Source: Aureococcus anophagefferens (Eukaryota > Sar > Pelagophyceae > Pelagomonadales > Pelagomonadaceae). Taken from it: a DNA stretch of 64,000 nt. Below are positions 8,822 through 18,107 of this stretch, piece by piece (the first letter of the stretch is position 1; every line of letters starts with the position of its first letter). Below the pieces are notes generated by a model. It searched no databases and was not told the origin of the DNA. It worked only from the letters and a program-made list of their open reading frames with translations. The stretch lies in the NCBI RefSeq assembly GCF_000186865.1, contig NW_008705561.1, positions 1,944,747 through 2,008,746 of the forward strand, given 5' to 3'. The position numbers and the translations under genes were made by a program.

Positions 8822-10387
8822 TTACGCCAGCAGGATCGCCTCGCAGCAGGGCGGCGGCGACTCGTCGAGCGGCGGGTCGCGGCGCGTCCGTTTCCGCGCC
8901 GGGTCGGCCGCCGGGTCCGCGCCGACCGCGGGGCACCAGAGCATCGCGGGGAAGAAGGACGCGTTCCGCCCCGAGCGCCAGAGCGGCGCCGTCGGCGGCG
9001 GCGGCGGCCCGTCGAGGGCGTCGCGCACGGCGGCGATGGCCGCGGCGAGCTCGCAGAACGTCGACGGCGAGTAGGGCCCCGCGCAGGCGACGACGCGCGC
9101 GGTCGAGAGGAGGTAGAGCTCCGCGAGCGCCGCCCAGCGCGGCGCGGCGCCCCAGTCGCTCGACTGGATCATGAAGCGGCCGTCGCGCTCCTGGCCCGTC
9201 ACGGCGGCGACGGCGTCGGCGCGTCTCTGCGCGTCCGCGGCCGCGTCGATCGGCGAAACGCGCGGAATTCGGGCCGCGAGGTCCGCGGCGACGGCCGGTT
9301 GGTCGCTCACGAGGAGCGCCTTGGCGGCGCCGAGGCGGGACGCGCGGAGCAGGCCCGGCAGCTGCGCGTCCCGGAGCGCCGCGTACCAGGGCTCGGCCGT
9401 CGGCTCCAGCTTCCTCGCCTTCTCGACGCCCATCTTCACGTTCGCGCCGCCGGCGTCGTTGACGCCGTGCGTCGTCACGCCGACATGGAGGTTCACGCGG
9501 AGGTGCACGCCGAGGCCGAAGGGCCCGAGGCGCTCGACGGCGTCCTCGACGTAGGCGCCGACGACCGCCGACGGCCGCAGGAACAGGTACGCGAGGACGC
9601 CGTAGGCGTCGGGGTGCCGCGCGAGCTCGCCGAAGCCCCTGGAGAGGAAGTGCTTCCCCCGGCGGTCGCCGCACGCGGCGCCGCCCACGCCGACGGCGGC
9701 CCCGCCCGCGAACGCGCCGTCGTACGCGTCGCCCAGGCCGAAGCCCCGCTCCGGGTCCGCGGCGAGCGGGAGCCGGTCGTCGGGCGCCATCCCCGCGAGG
9801 TGGAAGATCTGCTTCTGCGAGTGCCACAGGGGCGTGTCGCCGCCGCGCCGCGTGAGCTTGACGGCGTCGGGCACGGGGCAGCCGCACGCGAGGTACCGCG
9901 CCCGGAGCGCCCGCACCGTCCAGACCGCGCCGTCGTCGTAGCGGAGGTGCGGCGTGTTCAGCTCCCGGACCTCGTCGTCCAAGCCGAGCACGGCCGACCG
10001 GTTCTCGTGGATCGCGCGCAGCAGCGCGCCCAGCGTGGCCAGGACGTGGTTCCCGTAGCCCTTGCGCAGCCGCTTGTGGCCCTGGTACGCGAACGCGACG
10101 CGCGGCCGGCCGTCCGCGCCGAGGACGTCCGCGCAGAAGCGCGCGCAGGAGGCGGCATCTTTGGAGGTGACGAATGGGATGTGCCACTCGAGCCAGGCCT
10201 CCGTGCTTTCCAGCAACCGGCGCTCCGCGCAGCCCACTTTCGCTGCGGCATCGGTGCTCGAAGCGCAGGCGGCGGCGTCGTACGGTAGCACGCGTCGGAG
10301 CTCGCGCACGGCGGTGATCGCCGAGCGCGACCAGAGCGGCCTGCTCGTGACGAGCGACGCGCAGGCGAGCAGCCCGAGGCGCATCAT
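8822..10387 (-). CDS. Fucosyltransferase-like luminal protein
   Basis: About 521 residues with an N-terminal signal/anchor (MMRLGLLACASLVTSRP). Features of the GT-B fucosyltransferase-type fold include 'KGYGNHVLATLGALLRA' near the start of the domain, 'FGLGVHLRVN', 'ALLVSDQPAVAADL' and 'AELYLLSTARVVACAGPYSPSTF'. The last is like the conserved GDP-sugar-site segment of xyloglucan and alpha-1,6 fucosyltransferases. The C-terminal tail is basic and low-complexity. Location in the Golgi lumen and GDP-fucose as donor are inferred from these motifs only. It is the third minus-strand gene in a row of likely secretory enzymes. Confidence 0.5.
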   Translation of the reverse strand: MMRLGLLACASLVTSRPLWSRSAITAVRELRRVLPYDAAACASSTDAAAKVGCAERRLLESTEAWLEWHIPFVTSKDAASCARFCADVLGADGRPRVAFAYQGHKRLRKGYGNHVLATLGALLRAIHENRSAVLGLDDEVRELNTPHLRYDDGAVWTVRALRARYLACGCPVPDAVKLTRRGGDTPLWHSQKQIFHLAGMAPDDRLPLAADPERGFGLGDAYDGAFAGGAAVGVGGAACGDRRGKHFLSRGFGELARHPDAYGVLAYLFLRPSAVVGAYVEDAVERLGPFGLGVHLRVNLHVGVTTHGVNDAGGANVKMGVEKARKLEPTAEPWYAALRDAQLPGLLRASRLGAAKALLVSDQPAVAADLAARIPRVSPIDAAADAQRRADAVAAVTGQERDGRFMIQSSDWGAAPRWAALAELYLLSTARVVACAGPYSPSTFCELAAAIAAVRDALDGPPPPPTAPLWRSGRNASFFPAMLWCPAVGADPAADPARKRTRRDPPLDESPPPCCEAILLA

Positions 10388-10455
10388 CGTCTCACAAGGC
10401 GAACGACGCACAGGCGAGCAGCCCGAGCGAGCAGCCCGAGCGCATCATCGTCTCC
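10357..10455. repeat. Duplicated start region forming an upstream ORF
   Basis: The minus-strand segment containing the start codons and signal-peptide codons of the gene above (10394-10357) is repeated upstream (about 10452-10405), with an extra internal repeat. The upstream copy reads ATG ATG CGC... for 18 codons (10448 down to a TGA at 10394-10392) and stops just before the main ATG. It is thus a short uORF made of a decayed copy of the signal peptide (MMRSGCSLGLLACASFAL). Confidence 0.8.
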
Positions 10456-10672
10456 ATCGAGGTGCATCGTCCACTGCACACAACACCTGAGTCTGAGATG
10501 CCGTCGATCGGTCTCTCGGGCCCGCGGGAGCTCAGGAACGCGCTGAGGAACCCGCCGGCCCAGTCCTCCGCGCCGCGCCGCCACTGCTACTGCTCGCACC
10601 AATTCTGCCCACGCCATCTACATCACCCCACACACTACTCGCACCAACGCCGCACCGCCGCGCCGCACCCGT

Positions 10673-13330
10673 ATGGCATCGCGGAAGCGCCTGCGCGAGA
10701 CCTGCAAGGGATGCGGCAAACCGGGAGCGTCGTCCATCGGTGCCGACGCAAAGAATGGCACTTCGGGCTACTGCGAGTTCTGCGTGAGCGTTCGTATCGG
10801 GTCCGGGATTGAGAAGGCGCGGCGGAAGAAGCGCCGGCTCGAAGAGAAGCGCCAGGCGGGGCGAGTCGGCCCGCCGCCGCCGCCGCCGCCGCCGACGCGC
10901 GCGAGCTCGTTCGCGCCCGCGCCGGTGGCGCGCGTGCCGCCGGTCGCGTGCGTGCCGCCGGTCGCGCCCGCGCCCGCGCCCGCGCCGCTCGCGCCCGTGA
11001 CCGCGCCCGCGACGCTCGCGCCCGAGCCGGAGTCGCCGCCCCTCGTCATCAACGCGCCCGGCGACGCGGACGACGACGACGACTGGACGCAGCCGCCGTC
11101 CCAGCCGCCGTCCCAGGCGCCGGCGTCGCAGCGCGCGCCGCCGACGCCCATGTCTTTGTCTCTGCCGCCGCTGCTGGCCGCGCCGCCGCCGCCCGCGCCC
11201 GAGGCGGCCGCGCCGCCGCCGCCCGCGCCCGAGGCGGCCGCGCCGCCGTCGCGCGCGCCCGAGGCGGCCGCGCCGCCGTCGCCCGTGCGCGAGCCGCTGA
11301 CCGCGCCGCCGTCTCCCGTGCGCGAGCCGCTGGCCGCGCCGCCGTCGCCGTCGCCCGAGACGCCGGAGCCGGAGCCGGTCGCGCCGCCGCCGCCGGCCGC
11401 GCGGGAGCCCGTCGTTCTAGCGCCCGCGCCGCCCGCGCCGCCCGCTCCGCCCGCGCCGCCCGCGCCGCCCGCGCCCGCGCCGGCGATCGATCCGGTGCGC
11501 GTCCTCGAGGGCCACGTGCTCTGCTACGTCGTCAGCGAGCAGCTTCCGCAACGGCAAGCGCGCATGCAGGCGAGCCTGGCCGTCGAGAAGCTCGGCGCGC
11601 GGCTCGTCGAGGGCGCCGGGGCCCGGACGCGGTCCGCGAAGGTCCCGGCGCAGGGCCTCGTGGAGGCCTCGGCGCCGGACGCCGCGAAGCGGGCGGCCTT
11701 CGCGGCGGCCACCGTCGTCATCGTCGGCGACAACGCGTCGCGGCCCTCGGGCTGCGGCGACGACGTGACGGTCGCCAAGTTCGAGTGGATGGTGAATCTG
11801 CTGAAGCTGAAGAAGCCGCTGCCGCCGGACGACTACCTCGTCGGCGCCGCGCGCGCGGCGCCGGCGCCGGCGCCCTCGCCCTCGTCGTCGTCGTCGCCGC
11901 GGTCGCCGCGGTCGCCGCGGCCGCTGCGCAAGCTCCACGAAGGTTTCGCCTGCGGCGGCAAGCCGGCGGCCGTGCGTCCCAAGAAGCACGCCGAGGTCGT
12001 GGCGGCGCTCGAGGAGCTCCACGACTACTACCAGATGGACCCCAAGAAGCAGACATGGTCCGCTCAGCAGCTGCCGAAGCTCATCAAAAAGCTCGACGGT
12101 TTGAACCGCGTGCTCACGGACGACGACATGGACGAAGACGCGCTGCTCGGCATCCTCGGCAAGGGCTTCAAAGGCTCGAGCGCGAAAAAGGTCATCGACA
12201 TCTGGCAGACGGGCACGCTGCAGTCGCTCGAGGACTACCGCGCGAACGAGGAGTTCGGCGCGCTCAAATGCCTCTCGAAGATATGGGGCATCGGGCCCGC
12301 GACGGCGCGCAAGCTCTACGACGCGACGGGCGCGCGCAACGTCGTGGAGCTCCGGAGCGCGGTGCGACTGAATCCGAGGCTCGTCCAACCCAACGTGCAC
12401 ACGACGCTCTCGTGCCACGAGGACCTGCAGGCGCGCATGCCACGGTCCGAGGCCGCCGCGATCGCGGATCGCGTCAAGGCGTGCGCGGAGAAGCTCTTCG
12501 CGGAACTGGGCAACGCCGGGGCGCTCTCGGTCACGGCGGCGGGCTCCTTTCGCCGCGGCAAGGAGACGTGCGGCGACCTCGACGTCTTGATCACGGCGGA
12601 GGCCTGGCGCGGCGACGACGACGGCCCCGACGACGCGTCGTCCATCGCGTCGTCGTCGCTGCCGTCCGTCGACGGCGTGGCGCGCGACCACCCGGACCTC
12701 GCGGCGCGCCGCACGAAGCCCGCGCGCGACGACTTCCTCCGGCGTTTGGTCGACGCGCTCTCGGACGCGGGGCTCATGAAGCACACGCTCGCGGGCAACA
12801 TGCACTTCGGCAAGAAGGGCAGCGTCTTCGGCGAGGTCGCGGACTGCGGCGCGGCGAGCTTCATGGGCATCTGCCGCCTCGACTCCCTGCCCCACCGCCG
12901 CATCGACGTCAAGGTCTACGCGCCGCAGCACTACGCGTGCGCGCTGCTCTACTTCACGGGCTCCGATCACTTCAACCGCTCCATGCGCTGTTTTGCCAAG
13001 GCGAAGGGCTTCACGCTCTGCGACCGCGGCTTGCGCCCGACGGTCCGCAGGGGCAAGGCGACGGACAGCCGCGGGAAATACGTCGACAACAAGGTCGCGG
13101 TCGGCCGGCCCGTCGAGTTCGAGCGCGAAGAGGACGTCTTCGCCTTTCTCGAGCTCCCGTACAAGACGCCGCCGGAGCGCGCCCTCGACGACAACGCCGC
13201 GGGGATCGCGGCCGCGGCCGCTCGGGTCCGCGCCGAGAACAACGTCGACGTCGACGACGACGACGACGCCGGCGCGGAGGTCTTCGTCGGGCAGCGGCCG
13301 CAGCTTTCGCTGTGGTCCGGCGCCAAGTGA
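10673..13330 (+). CDS. X-family DNA polymerase with BRCT domain (Pol lambda/TdT-like)
   Basis: 885 residues, one exon. Order: N-terminal CxxC...CxxC possible zinc motif (residues ~10-36), basic stretch, a long Pro/Ala-rich linker (~60-270), BRCT domain (~275-392), Pol-beta 8-kDa-type lyase region (~420-490), helix-hairpin-helix 'WGIGPATARKLYD' (~540), palm with 'GSFRRGKETCGDLDVLI' (~622-640; the DLD pair supplies two catalytic Asp residues), and 'RRIDVKV' (~742) for the third Asp. 'YFTGSDHFNRSMR' is the conserved steric-gate/nucleotide region. This order is that of Pol lambda and mu; the expected role is gap filling in base-excision repair and end joining in the nucleus. The C-terminus adds an acidic run and ends LSLWSGAK. 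The leader lies divergently against the fucosyltransferase-like gene, about 285 bases away. Confidence 0.9.
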   Translation: MASRKRLRETCKGCGKPGASSIGADAKNGTSGYCEFCVSVRIGSGIEKARRKKRRLEEKRQAGRVGPPPPPPPPTRASSFAPAPVARVPPVACVPPVAPAPAPAPLAPVTAPATLAPEPESPPLVINAPGDADDDDDWTQPPSQPPSQAPASQRAPPTPMSLSLPPLLAAPPPPAPEAAAPPPPAPEAAAPPSRAPEAAAPPSPVREPLTAPPSPVREPLAAPPSPSPETPEPEPVAPPPPAAREPVVLAPAPPAPPAPPAPPAPPAPAPAIDPVRVLEGHVLCYVVSEQLPQRQARMQASLAVEKLGARLVEGAGARTRSAKVPAQGLVEASAPDAAKRAAFAAATVVIVGDNASRPSGCGDDVTVAKFEWMVNLLKLKKPLPPDDYLVGAARAAPAPAPSPSSSSSPRSPRSPRPLRKLHEGFACGGKPAAVRPKKHAEVVAALEELHDYYQMDPKKQTWSAQQLPKLIKKLDGLNRVLTDDDMDEDALLGILGKGFKGSSAKKVIDIWQTGTLQSLEDYRANEEFGALKCLSKIWGIGPATARKLYDATGARNVVELRSAVRLNPRLVQPNVHTTLSCHEDLQARMPRSEAAAIADRVKACAEKLFAELGNAGALSVTAAGSFRRGKETCGDLDVLITAEAWRGDDDGPDDASSIASSSLPSVDGVARDHPDLAARRTKPARDDFLRRLVDALSDAGLMKHTLAGNMHFGKKGSVFGEVADCGAASFMGICRLDSLPHRRIDVKVYAPQHYACALLYFTGSDHFNRSMRCFAKAKGFTLCDRGLRPTVRRGKATDSRGKYVDNKVAVGRPVEFEREEDVFAFLELPYKTPPERALDDNAAGIAAAAARVRAENNVDVDDDDDAGAEVFVGQRPQLSLWSGAK

Positions 13331-13378
13331 GGCCCGCGCGCCGACGTCGCCAAGGACGCCCGCGCGCCGTTTAAATGT

Positions 13379-14275
13379 TTACGACGTCGTCGGGCTCGGC
13401 GTGAACGCGTAGGACGCGAGGCCGAACTCCGGCCCGCAGCCCATTCCTTTGTAGTCCGGAAACAGGCTGCCGCAGTCGCTCCCGTTGATGCGGAGATGGG
13501 GCTTCAGCGTCAACTCCTGGCCGTTGACGGAGCCCCGTCCTATCGCGCCGGGGCCGAAGCCCATGTGCGTCCGCGCGTCCGTGTGCCAGGGCCTGTGCTC
13601 CGCGTCGGGCGCGTCGCTGCTCCAGAAGACCGCGGCCTCGTGGAGCAGGTCCGACGACGCCGCGTTCGCGTTGCCGACGAGCTTGACGCAGAGGTCGCCG
13701 CCCGCGGCGAGGCGCACGTCGTGCGTGAGGTCGCAGCCGCGCGTCGTCGAGTCGCGCAGGACGTCGCCGTCGCCGACCCAGGTGCAGCGCAGCTGGCCGC
13801 CCGCGGGCTGGTGGTCGTAGCGGACGGCGTCCTCGAGGCGGTCCGCCTCGCAGCCCGCGTAGACCCGGACCTCCATGTCCGGCGGGAAGCCGTCGGGCGT
13901 CGCGCGGAACGCGGCGGAGCCGACGGCGTCGAAGGAGAAGTCGCTGAGGTCGAAGCGGAGGTAGGCGACGCGGTCGCCCATCTCGCCGCGGACGCCGCAG
14001 AGGTTCGTGTCCGCGTAGGCCTCCGTGAGGTAGTAGGCCGGGTTGTTCTGCCGCACGAGCAGGACCGGCTCGCTGTCGTGGAACTCGTAGATCTCGTAGC
14101 AGCTCGACACGTAGGTGTCGCCGCTCGGGTACTTGGTGTAGGTGAAGCCCGGCGCCGACGACCGGAGCGTTTGCGGGAGGCACGCGAGGACGAGGGTCGC
14201 GACTCCGAGGCCGCCGCCGAAGGACTGCCCAGCGGCCCCCATGCTGCCGCTGAGGGATTGCCCAGCGGCTCCCAT
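13379..14275 (-). CDS. Secreted/anchored hypothetical protein with N-terminal repeat
   Basis: About 298 residues from the ATG at 14275, or 287 from the ATG at 14242. After a short Gly/Ser leader there is one hydrophobic segment (GLGVATLVLACLPQ). A cysteine-containing beta-rich domain follows with 'YLRFDLSDFSFDAVGSAAFR', 'VRVYAGCEADRLED', 'LRCTWVGDGDVL' and 'FGPGAIGRGSVNG'. That pattern resembles extracellular jelly-roll (DNRLRE/fibronectin-like) domains, but I cannot assign a family. The C-terminus is a short TPSPTTS tail. Likely cell surface or secreted. Confidence 0.5.
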   Translation of the reverse strand: MGAAGQSLSGSMGAAGQSFGGGLGVATLVLACLPQTLRSSAPGFTYTKYPSGDTYVSSCYEIYEFHDSEPVLLVRQNNPAYYLTEAYADTNLCGVRGEMGDRVAYLRFDLSDFSFDAVGSAAFRATPDGFPPDMEVRVYAGCEADRLEDAVRYDHQPAGGQLRCTWVGDGDVLRDSTTRGCDLTHDVRLAAGGDLCVKLVGNANAASSDLLHEAAVFWSSDAPDAEHRPWHTDARTHMGFGPGAIGRGSVNGQELTLKPHLRINGSDCGSLFPDYKGMGCGPEFGLASYAFTPSPTTS

Positions 14276-14290
14276 GCTGCCGCTGAGGGG
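14225..14290. repeat. 33-bp tandem duplication at the start codon
   Basis: Two adjacent 33-base units (14225-14257, 14258-14290) nearly identical in sequence. On the minus strand each contains an in-frame ATG and encodes MGAAGQSLSGS or MGAAGQSFGGG-type residues. Confidence 0.85.
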
Positions 14291-14543
14291 CAGCACCGAG
14301 GAAATATCTACGCGAAGCTGCACGGAGGCGCCACTGTCGCCCTGATTTTGGGGGTGCGTGTACGTCGACGACGACGGCGACTTAGTGGCCGCGCGTCGCA
14401 GCTCGGCGCGCGCTGTTCGGCCGTTCGGCGTGCCCAGACCGCGTCCGCTCGCGGGTCTCCGGCCAGCGCGGGGCCCGCCGACCGGGGGCGCGCCGCGACG
14501 ACAGGAGGAAAGCGGCGCGGCGCGGCACCGCTCTAGTAAAACC

Positions 14544-15641
14544 ATGTCGGGCGGCGGCGACGCGTCGGAGCAGCTGACGCCGGCGGACGGCCGCAAGTAC
14601 TGGGTGCGGCTCGCCATCTCCTTCTTCGGCATCATGTTCTCCTTCATCCTCTACGGCATCGCCATGGAGTACGCGACGACGGGCGGCCGAAAGCTCCACG
14701 AGCTCAGCCTCATCCTCGTGACGTCGACGCTCTACACGACGACGGCCTACGTGGGCAAGACGCTGCGGGGCGAGCAGCCGACGACGGTGCCGACCTACAA
14801 GCTCTTCTTCGTCGCCATGCTGTCCATGGGCTCGACGTTCTTCTCGGTTCGGAGCCTCCGCTACGTCATCTTCCCCGTGCAGGTGCTGGCCAAGTCCTGC
14901 AAGCCCATCCCCGTCATGATCATGGGCGCCTTCCTCGGCAAGCGCTACCCCCTCAAGAAGTACGTCAACGTCCTCGTCATCACCGCGGGCGTGTGCCTCT
15001 TCATGCTCGGCGGCTCCGCCACCAAACCCGGCGACGACGAGAAGGGCGGCATGACCATGATCATCGGCTGCGTCATGCTCTTCGTGTCCCTGAGCTTCGA
15101 CGGCGCGACGGGCGCCTACGAGGACAAGATCATGTCCAACGACCACGTCGGCCCCTTTGAATTGATGTTCAACATCCAGCTCGGGAAGGCGATCCTCGCG
15201 TTCCTCGGGCTCGTCATGCTCAACGAGATCGACTACTTCTTCACCATGGTCCAGGAGACGGGGCCCATCCTGCTCGTGCTGGGCCTCACGGGCGCCATGG
15301 GCCAGGTCTTCATCTTCGTGACGATCGCGCAGTTCGGCGCGCTGATGTGCTCGCTCATCGGCCTCGGGCGCAAGATCACGACGCTCATCGCGTCGATCAT
15401 CATCTACCAGCACCCCGTGTCGAACCAGCAGGGGGTGGGGCTCGTGCTCGCCGTCGGCGCCATGGTCTACAACTTCGCGGACAAGGGCGGCAAGAAGAAG
15501 AAGCCGGCCGTCGAGTCGCGCGACGTCGAGGACGCGGGGTCCAAGGAGCTCAAAACGCTGCTCAAGGACGGCGACGCCGCCGACGACGACGACGACGACG
15601 AGTTCGCCGACGCGCCCGCGCCCGCGGAGGCCGCGCGATAG
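14544..15641 (+). CDS. Nucleotide-sugar transporter, SLC35B/UAA family
   Basis: 365 residues with about ten membrane segments, from the ATG at 14544 (MSGGGDASEQ). The frame is open upstream to 14358 but that part is Arg-rich and non-coding in character. Family features include 'VPTYKLFFVAMLSMGSTFFSVRSLRYVIFPVQVLAKSCKPIPVM', split here as in SLC35B1-type transporters, 'YPLKKYVNVLVITAGV', 'SFDGATGAYED' and 'ITTLIASIIIYQHPVSN'. It exchanges UDP- or adenosine-type activated sugars or nucleotides across ER/Golgi membranes. A Lys-rich then Asp-rich cytosolic tail follows the last helix. It fits with the nearby glycosyltransferase-like genes. Confidence 0.85.
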   Translation: MSGGGDASEQLTPADGRKYWVRLAISFFGIMFSFILYGIAMEYATTGGRKLHELSLILVTSTLYTTTAYVGKTLRGEQPTTVPTYKLFFVAMLSMGSTFFSVRSLRYVIFPVQVLAKSCKPIPVMIMGAFLGKRYPLKKYVNVLVITAGVCLFMLGGSATKPGDDEKGGMTMIIGCVMLFVSLSFDGATGAYEDKIMSNDHVGPFELMFNIQLGKAILAFLGLVMLNEIDYFFTMVQETGPILLVLGLTGAMGQVFIFVTIAQFGALMCSLIGLGRKITTLIASIIIYQHPVSNQQGVGLVLAVGAMVYNFADKGGKKKKPAVESRDVEDAGSKELKTLLKDGDAADDDDDDEFADAPAPAEAAR

Positions 15642-15727
15642 GCGCGCGCCGGATCCGCGCGGTCCGCGGGGCTCCGCGGGCGATTTTATGACGCTTCGAG
15701 ACATTCGGGGGATTAGGACGTTGCGCC

Positions 15728-16684
15728 CTAGGTGAGGTCCGGGAGGTCCTCGGCGTCGTCCTCGTCGGGCGCGTCGGGGACGTCCTCGTCCGCGACGCTC
15801 GGCATCGGGGGCGCGTCCATGCCCTCGCAGGTGCCCTTGATGGCGAGGAGGAGCTTGGTCATCCAGGGGTCGAGGCGCTTGATCTTGTCGTACTCCGCCG
15901 CCGCCGTCGCGACGCCCTCCTCGCTCGACGCCTCGCACGCGGCGGTCAGCTGCTCGCAGAGCATGTGCTCGCGCGTGCCCACGAAGGAGTAGTCGAGGTT
16001 CGCGTACTCCGCGAGGGCGTTCTTCGCCTTGACGACGTCCTCGCGCGCGAGGGCGCAGAGGATGGCGTTCGTGAACCACTTCTTCGCGTTGAACTTGCCT
16101 AGGTTCGACCCGAGGCACGACCGGCCGAGGGAGTCAAAGGCCGCGAGCGCGTCGTCGTAGGCGCCGAGGGTCGCCGAGAGGAAGGCGACCTTCTCGCGGC
16201 AGCCGTTGGCGCGCATGGGCTGGTTCTCGCCGTCGTAGTAGTCGATGGCCGCGCCGTAGGCCTCGATGGCGTTCGGCAGCTCCGCCGGGTCGCCGCCGTT
16301 CTCGAGCACCTCCGCGAGCTTCTTCGACATGTTCGCCGCCATGGAGCACTTGCCCATGCCCCCGTAGATCGCCGCGGCCTCGCGGAAGCAGGCGCTGCAG
16401 CCCGAGACGTCCTCGAGCTTCTGGAACGCCTCGCCGGCTTTTCCGTACGAGCTCGCGGCGTCGAACTCGCTCTTGGCCTTGAGGTGGCAGTCCGCGGCGC
16501 GCCGGTAGGCCGACGCGCCCTCGCCGTAGGCCTTGCCCATGACGAACTGCTTGCCCGCGTCGTTGAAGCACTCGGCGGCGTCCTCGAACTTGGCCGTGCC
16601 GCCGCCGAAGAAACTGAACTTCGTGAGGGCCTTCTCGCCCTTGGCCATGAGCTCCTGGGCTTTTTTTACCGAAGTGGCGGCCAT
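15728..16684 (-). CDS. NAPA: Alpha-SNAP (soluble NSF attachment protein)
   Basis: 318 residues from the ATG at 16684; the upstream open frame is low-complexity. The TPR-like helical solenoid is recognisable throughout: 'KFEDAAECFNDAGKQFVMGKAYGEGASAYRRAADCH' (in segments), 'NAIEAYGAAIDYYDGENQPMRANGC', 'FTNAILCALAREDVVKAKNAL', and the C-terminal 'WMTKLLLAIKGT' that contacts NSF. Length is close to the family's ~295, with an added acidic tail. It recruits NSF to SNARE complexes for disassembly after membrane fusion in the cytosol. Converges on the transporter gene with an 86-base gap. Confidence 0.95.
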   Translation of the reverse strand: MAATSVKKAQELMAKGEKALTKFSFFGGGTAKFEDAAECFNDAGKQFVMGKAYGEGASAYRRAADCHLKAKSEFDAASSYGKAGEAFQKLEDVSGCSACFREAAAIYGGMGKCSMAANMSKKLAEVLENGGDPAELPNAIEAYGAAIDYYDGENQPMRANGCREKVAFLSATLGAYDDALAAFDSLGRSCLGSNLGKFNAKKWFTNAILCALAREDVVKAKNALAEYANLDYSFVGTREHMLCEQLTAACEASSEEGVATAAAEYDKIKRLDPWMTKLLLAIKGTCEGMDAPPMPSVADEDVPDAPDEDDAEDLPDLT

Positions 16685-17322
16685 CTCGCTCGAGTCGCGC
16701 GCGCGGCTACTCGCTGGCCGGACGTCCTGCGCGCGTCGGGCGGCTGGACGCGGTGGATGAGGCCGGAGAGCTCGAGGACTGGTCCGCAGATGGCCGGGGG
16801 CTCGAGCTGGGGTCGAGGCTGCGTCGCGCCCAGACGAGACAAGCGCGGCGCGGGCGCACGGGCGATCCTCTCCAGCGGGGTGCTCAAGGACTTCCGCTAC
16901 GCCACGTGCTCTCGCGGTTCCTATTCTCCTCACCGGAGATGCTCCCGGTCTTCGAGCTCTTCAACGGCGCGCCGCGGCTGCACGGGCCCCTTTTTGTCCG
17001 GAGTCCCGGTGCACGGCGACCTGGCTCATGGCGTACTGCAAGATGGTGCAACAGGCCTTGTAGATTTCGGCGCCGTCGGCGTAGACGTGGCCCATGAGCG
17101 CGTGGACGCTGGGGGCAGCCGCGGCGCACGGACTCCTCGGAGGGGGGGGCTTCGGACTCGCGGCTCTCGAACTCGCGACGAAGGCGTCGCGAAGCCGCCG
17201 CGGTTCAAGTCGGAGGTGATCCGCCAGCTCATCGCGGACCACCCGATGAAGAGCCCCGGAGTCGTCAAGTTGTGCATCACCAGAGCGAGACCGCACCCCG
17301 GGCCTCTACCACCGAGCCACAC
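16685..17322. other. Unresolved 640-base stretch
   Basis: It separates two minus-strand genes. Several overlapping open frames exist on both strands and none matches a family I know. A plus-strand stretch around 17185-17275 (…FKSEVIRQLIADHPMKSPG…) and a minus-strand stretch around 17030-17130 (…HALMGHVYADGAEIYKACC…) both have coding-like codon use, so a small or spliced gene may be present. No RNA gene is evident. Confidence 0.3.
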
Positions 17323-17970
17323 TTACCGCCCCGCCTTCCGCGCCGCGGCCACGTCCTCCGGCGGCGCGAGGGCGAGGTAGCCCGCCATGGCCGCGGTCGC
17401 GCGGCCGAGCATGGCGACGAGCTCCGCGGGCGACTCCGCGGGCTCGGACTTCAGGTAGGCGACCTCGGCGCGCGCGTCGTCGACGGCGGCCCAGGCGTCG
17501 TTGCGGAAGCCGAACTGCTTCGTCTGCCGCTCGGCCGCGGGGTCGTCCTCGATGTTGGGCCGGTCCTTGCCGTCGAAGCCCTTCGTATAATAGACCACGA
17601 ACGCGTTGCTGTCCATGTACTTTTGCTTGTAGGAGACGTCGCTCGAGTACTCGTCGAAGAGGCGCTTGAAGCTCTTCTCGTCCCTGGGCGGCTCGGCGAG
17701 CGCGGCCGCGACGGCGTCGAGCTTCTTCGTCTTGGCGGCCTCGGCGGCGGCCGCGAGCGACGCCTCCACTCGCGCGATGGGCGCCAGCGCCGCCACGGTG
17801 CCGCGGTTGTCGCCCTTGGCGCCCGTCGATTCCGGCAGGTTGCGCGCGCCGGCGACGCGCGCCGCGCACGCGCCTGGCAGCGCGGCACCGGACGCCAGGA
17901 AGCGCCGCCGCGGGACGCGCAGCGCCACGCTGCCGGCGACGAGCGCGCAGAGCAGCAGTTTTACAGCCAT
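17323..17970 (-). CDS. Predicted thylakoid-lumen protein
   Basis: 215 residues from the ATG at 17970. The N-terminus reads MAVKLLLCALVAGSVALRV (signal peptide) followed by PRRRFLASGAALPGACAARV, a twin-arginine-type signal (RRxFL then a hydrophobic run), as seen in proteins sent through the Tat pathway into the thylakoid lumen. The mature part is helical and charged with 'DVSYKQKYMDSNAFVVYY' and 'FGFRNDAWAAVDD', a pattern like small lumenal proteins of photosystem II biology; the exact family is not certain. This is the clearest sign in the window of a photosynthetic organism. Confidence 0.6.
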   Translation of the reverse strand: MAVKLLLCALVAGSVALRVPRRRFLASGAALPGACAARVAGARNLPESTGAKGDNRGTVAALAPIARVEASLAAAAEAAKTKKLDAVAAALAEPPRDEKSFKRLFDEYSSDVSYKQKYMDSNAFVVYYTKGFDGKDRPNIEDDPAAERQTKQFGFRNDAWAAVDDARAEVAYLKSEPAESPAELVAMLGRATAAMAGYLALAPPEDVAAARKAGR

Positions 17971-18000
17971 CGCGCGCGTGCGTTGTGCCAGCGTAGCGTG

Positions 18001-18107
18001 CAGTCGACGCGCAGCGCTGCACAAGCAGCCGACGACGGCGGCGGTGTCGAGCCGAGACAGTCGACGAGCAGCGCTGCAGGCCGACGACGACGACGGCGTC
18101 GAGCCGA
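18001..18107. repeat. Leader tandem repeat, 57-bp offset
   Basis: Two imperfect copies, 18001-18055 and 18058-18107, both beginning cagtcgacg and ending gtcgagccga. They lie 31-137 bases upstream of the lumen-protein start codon (minus strand), probably in its leader or promoter. Confidence 0.75.
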
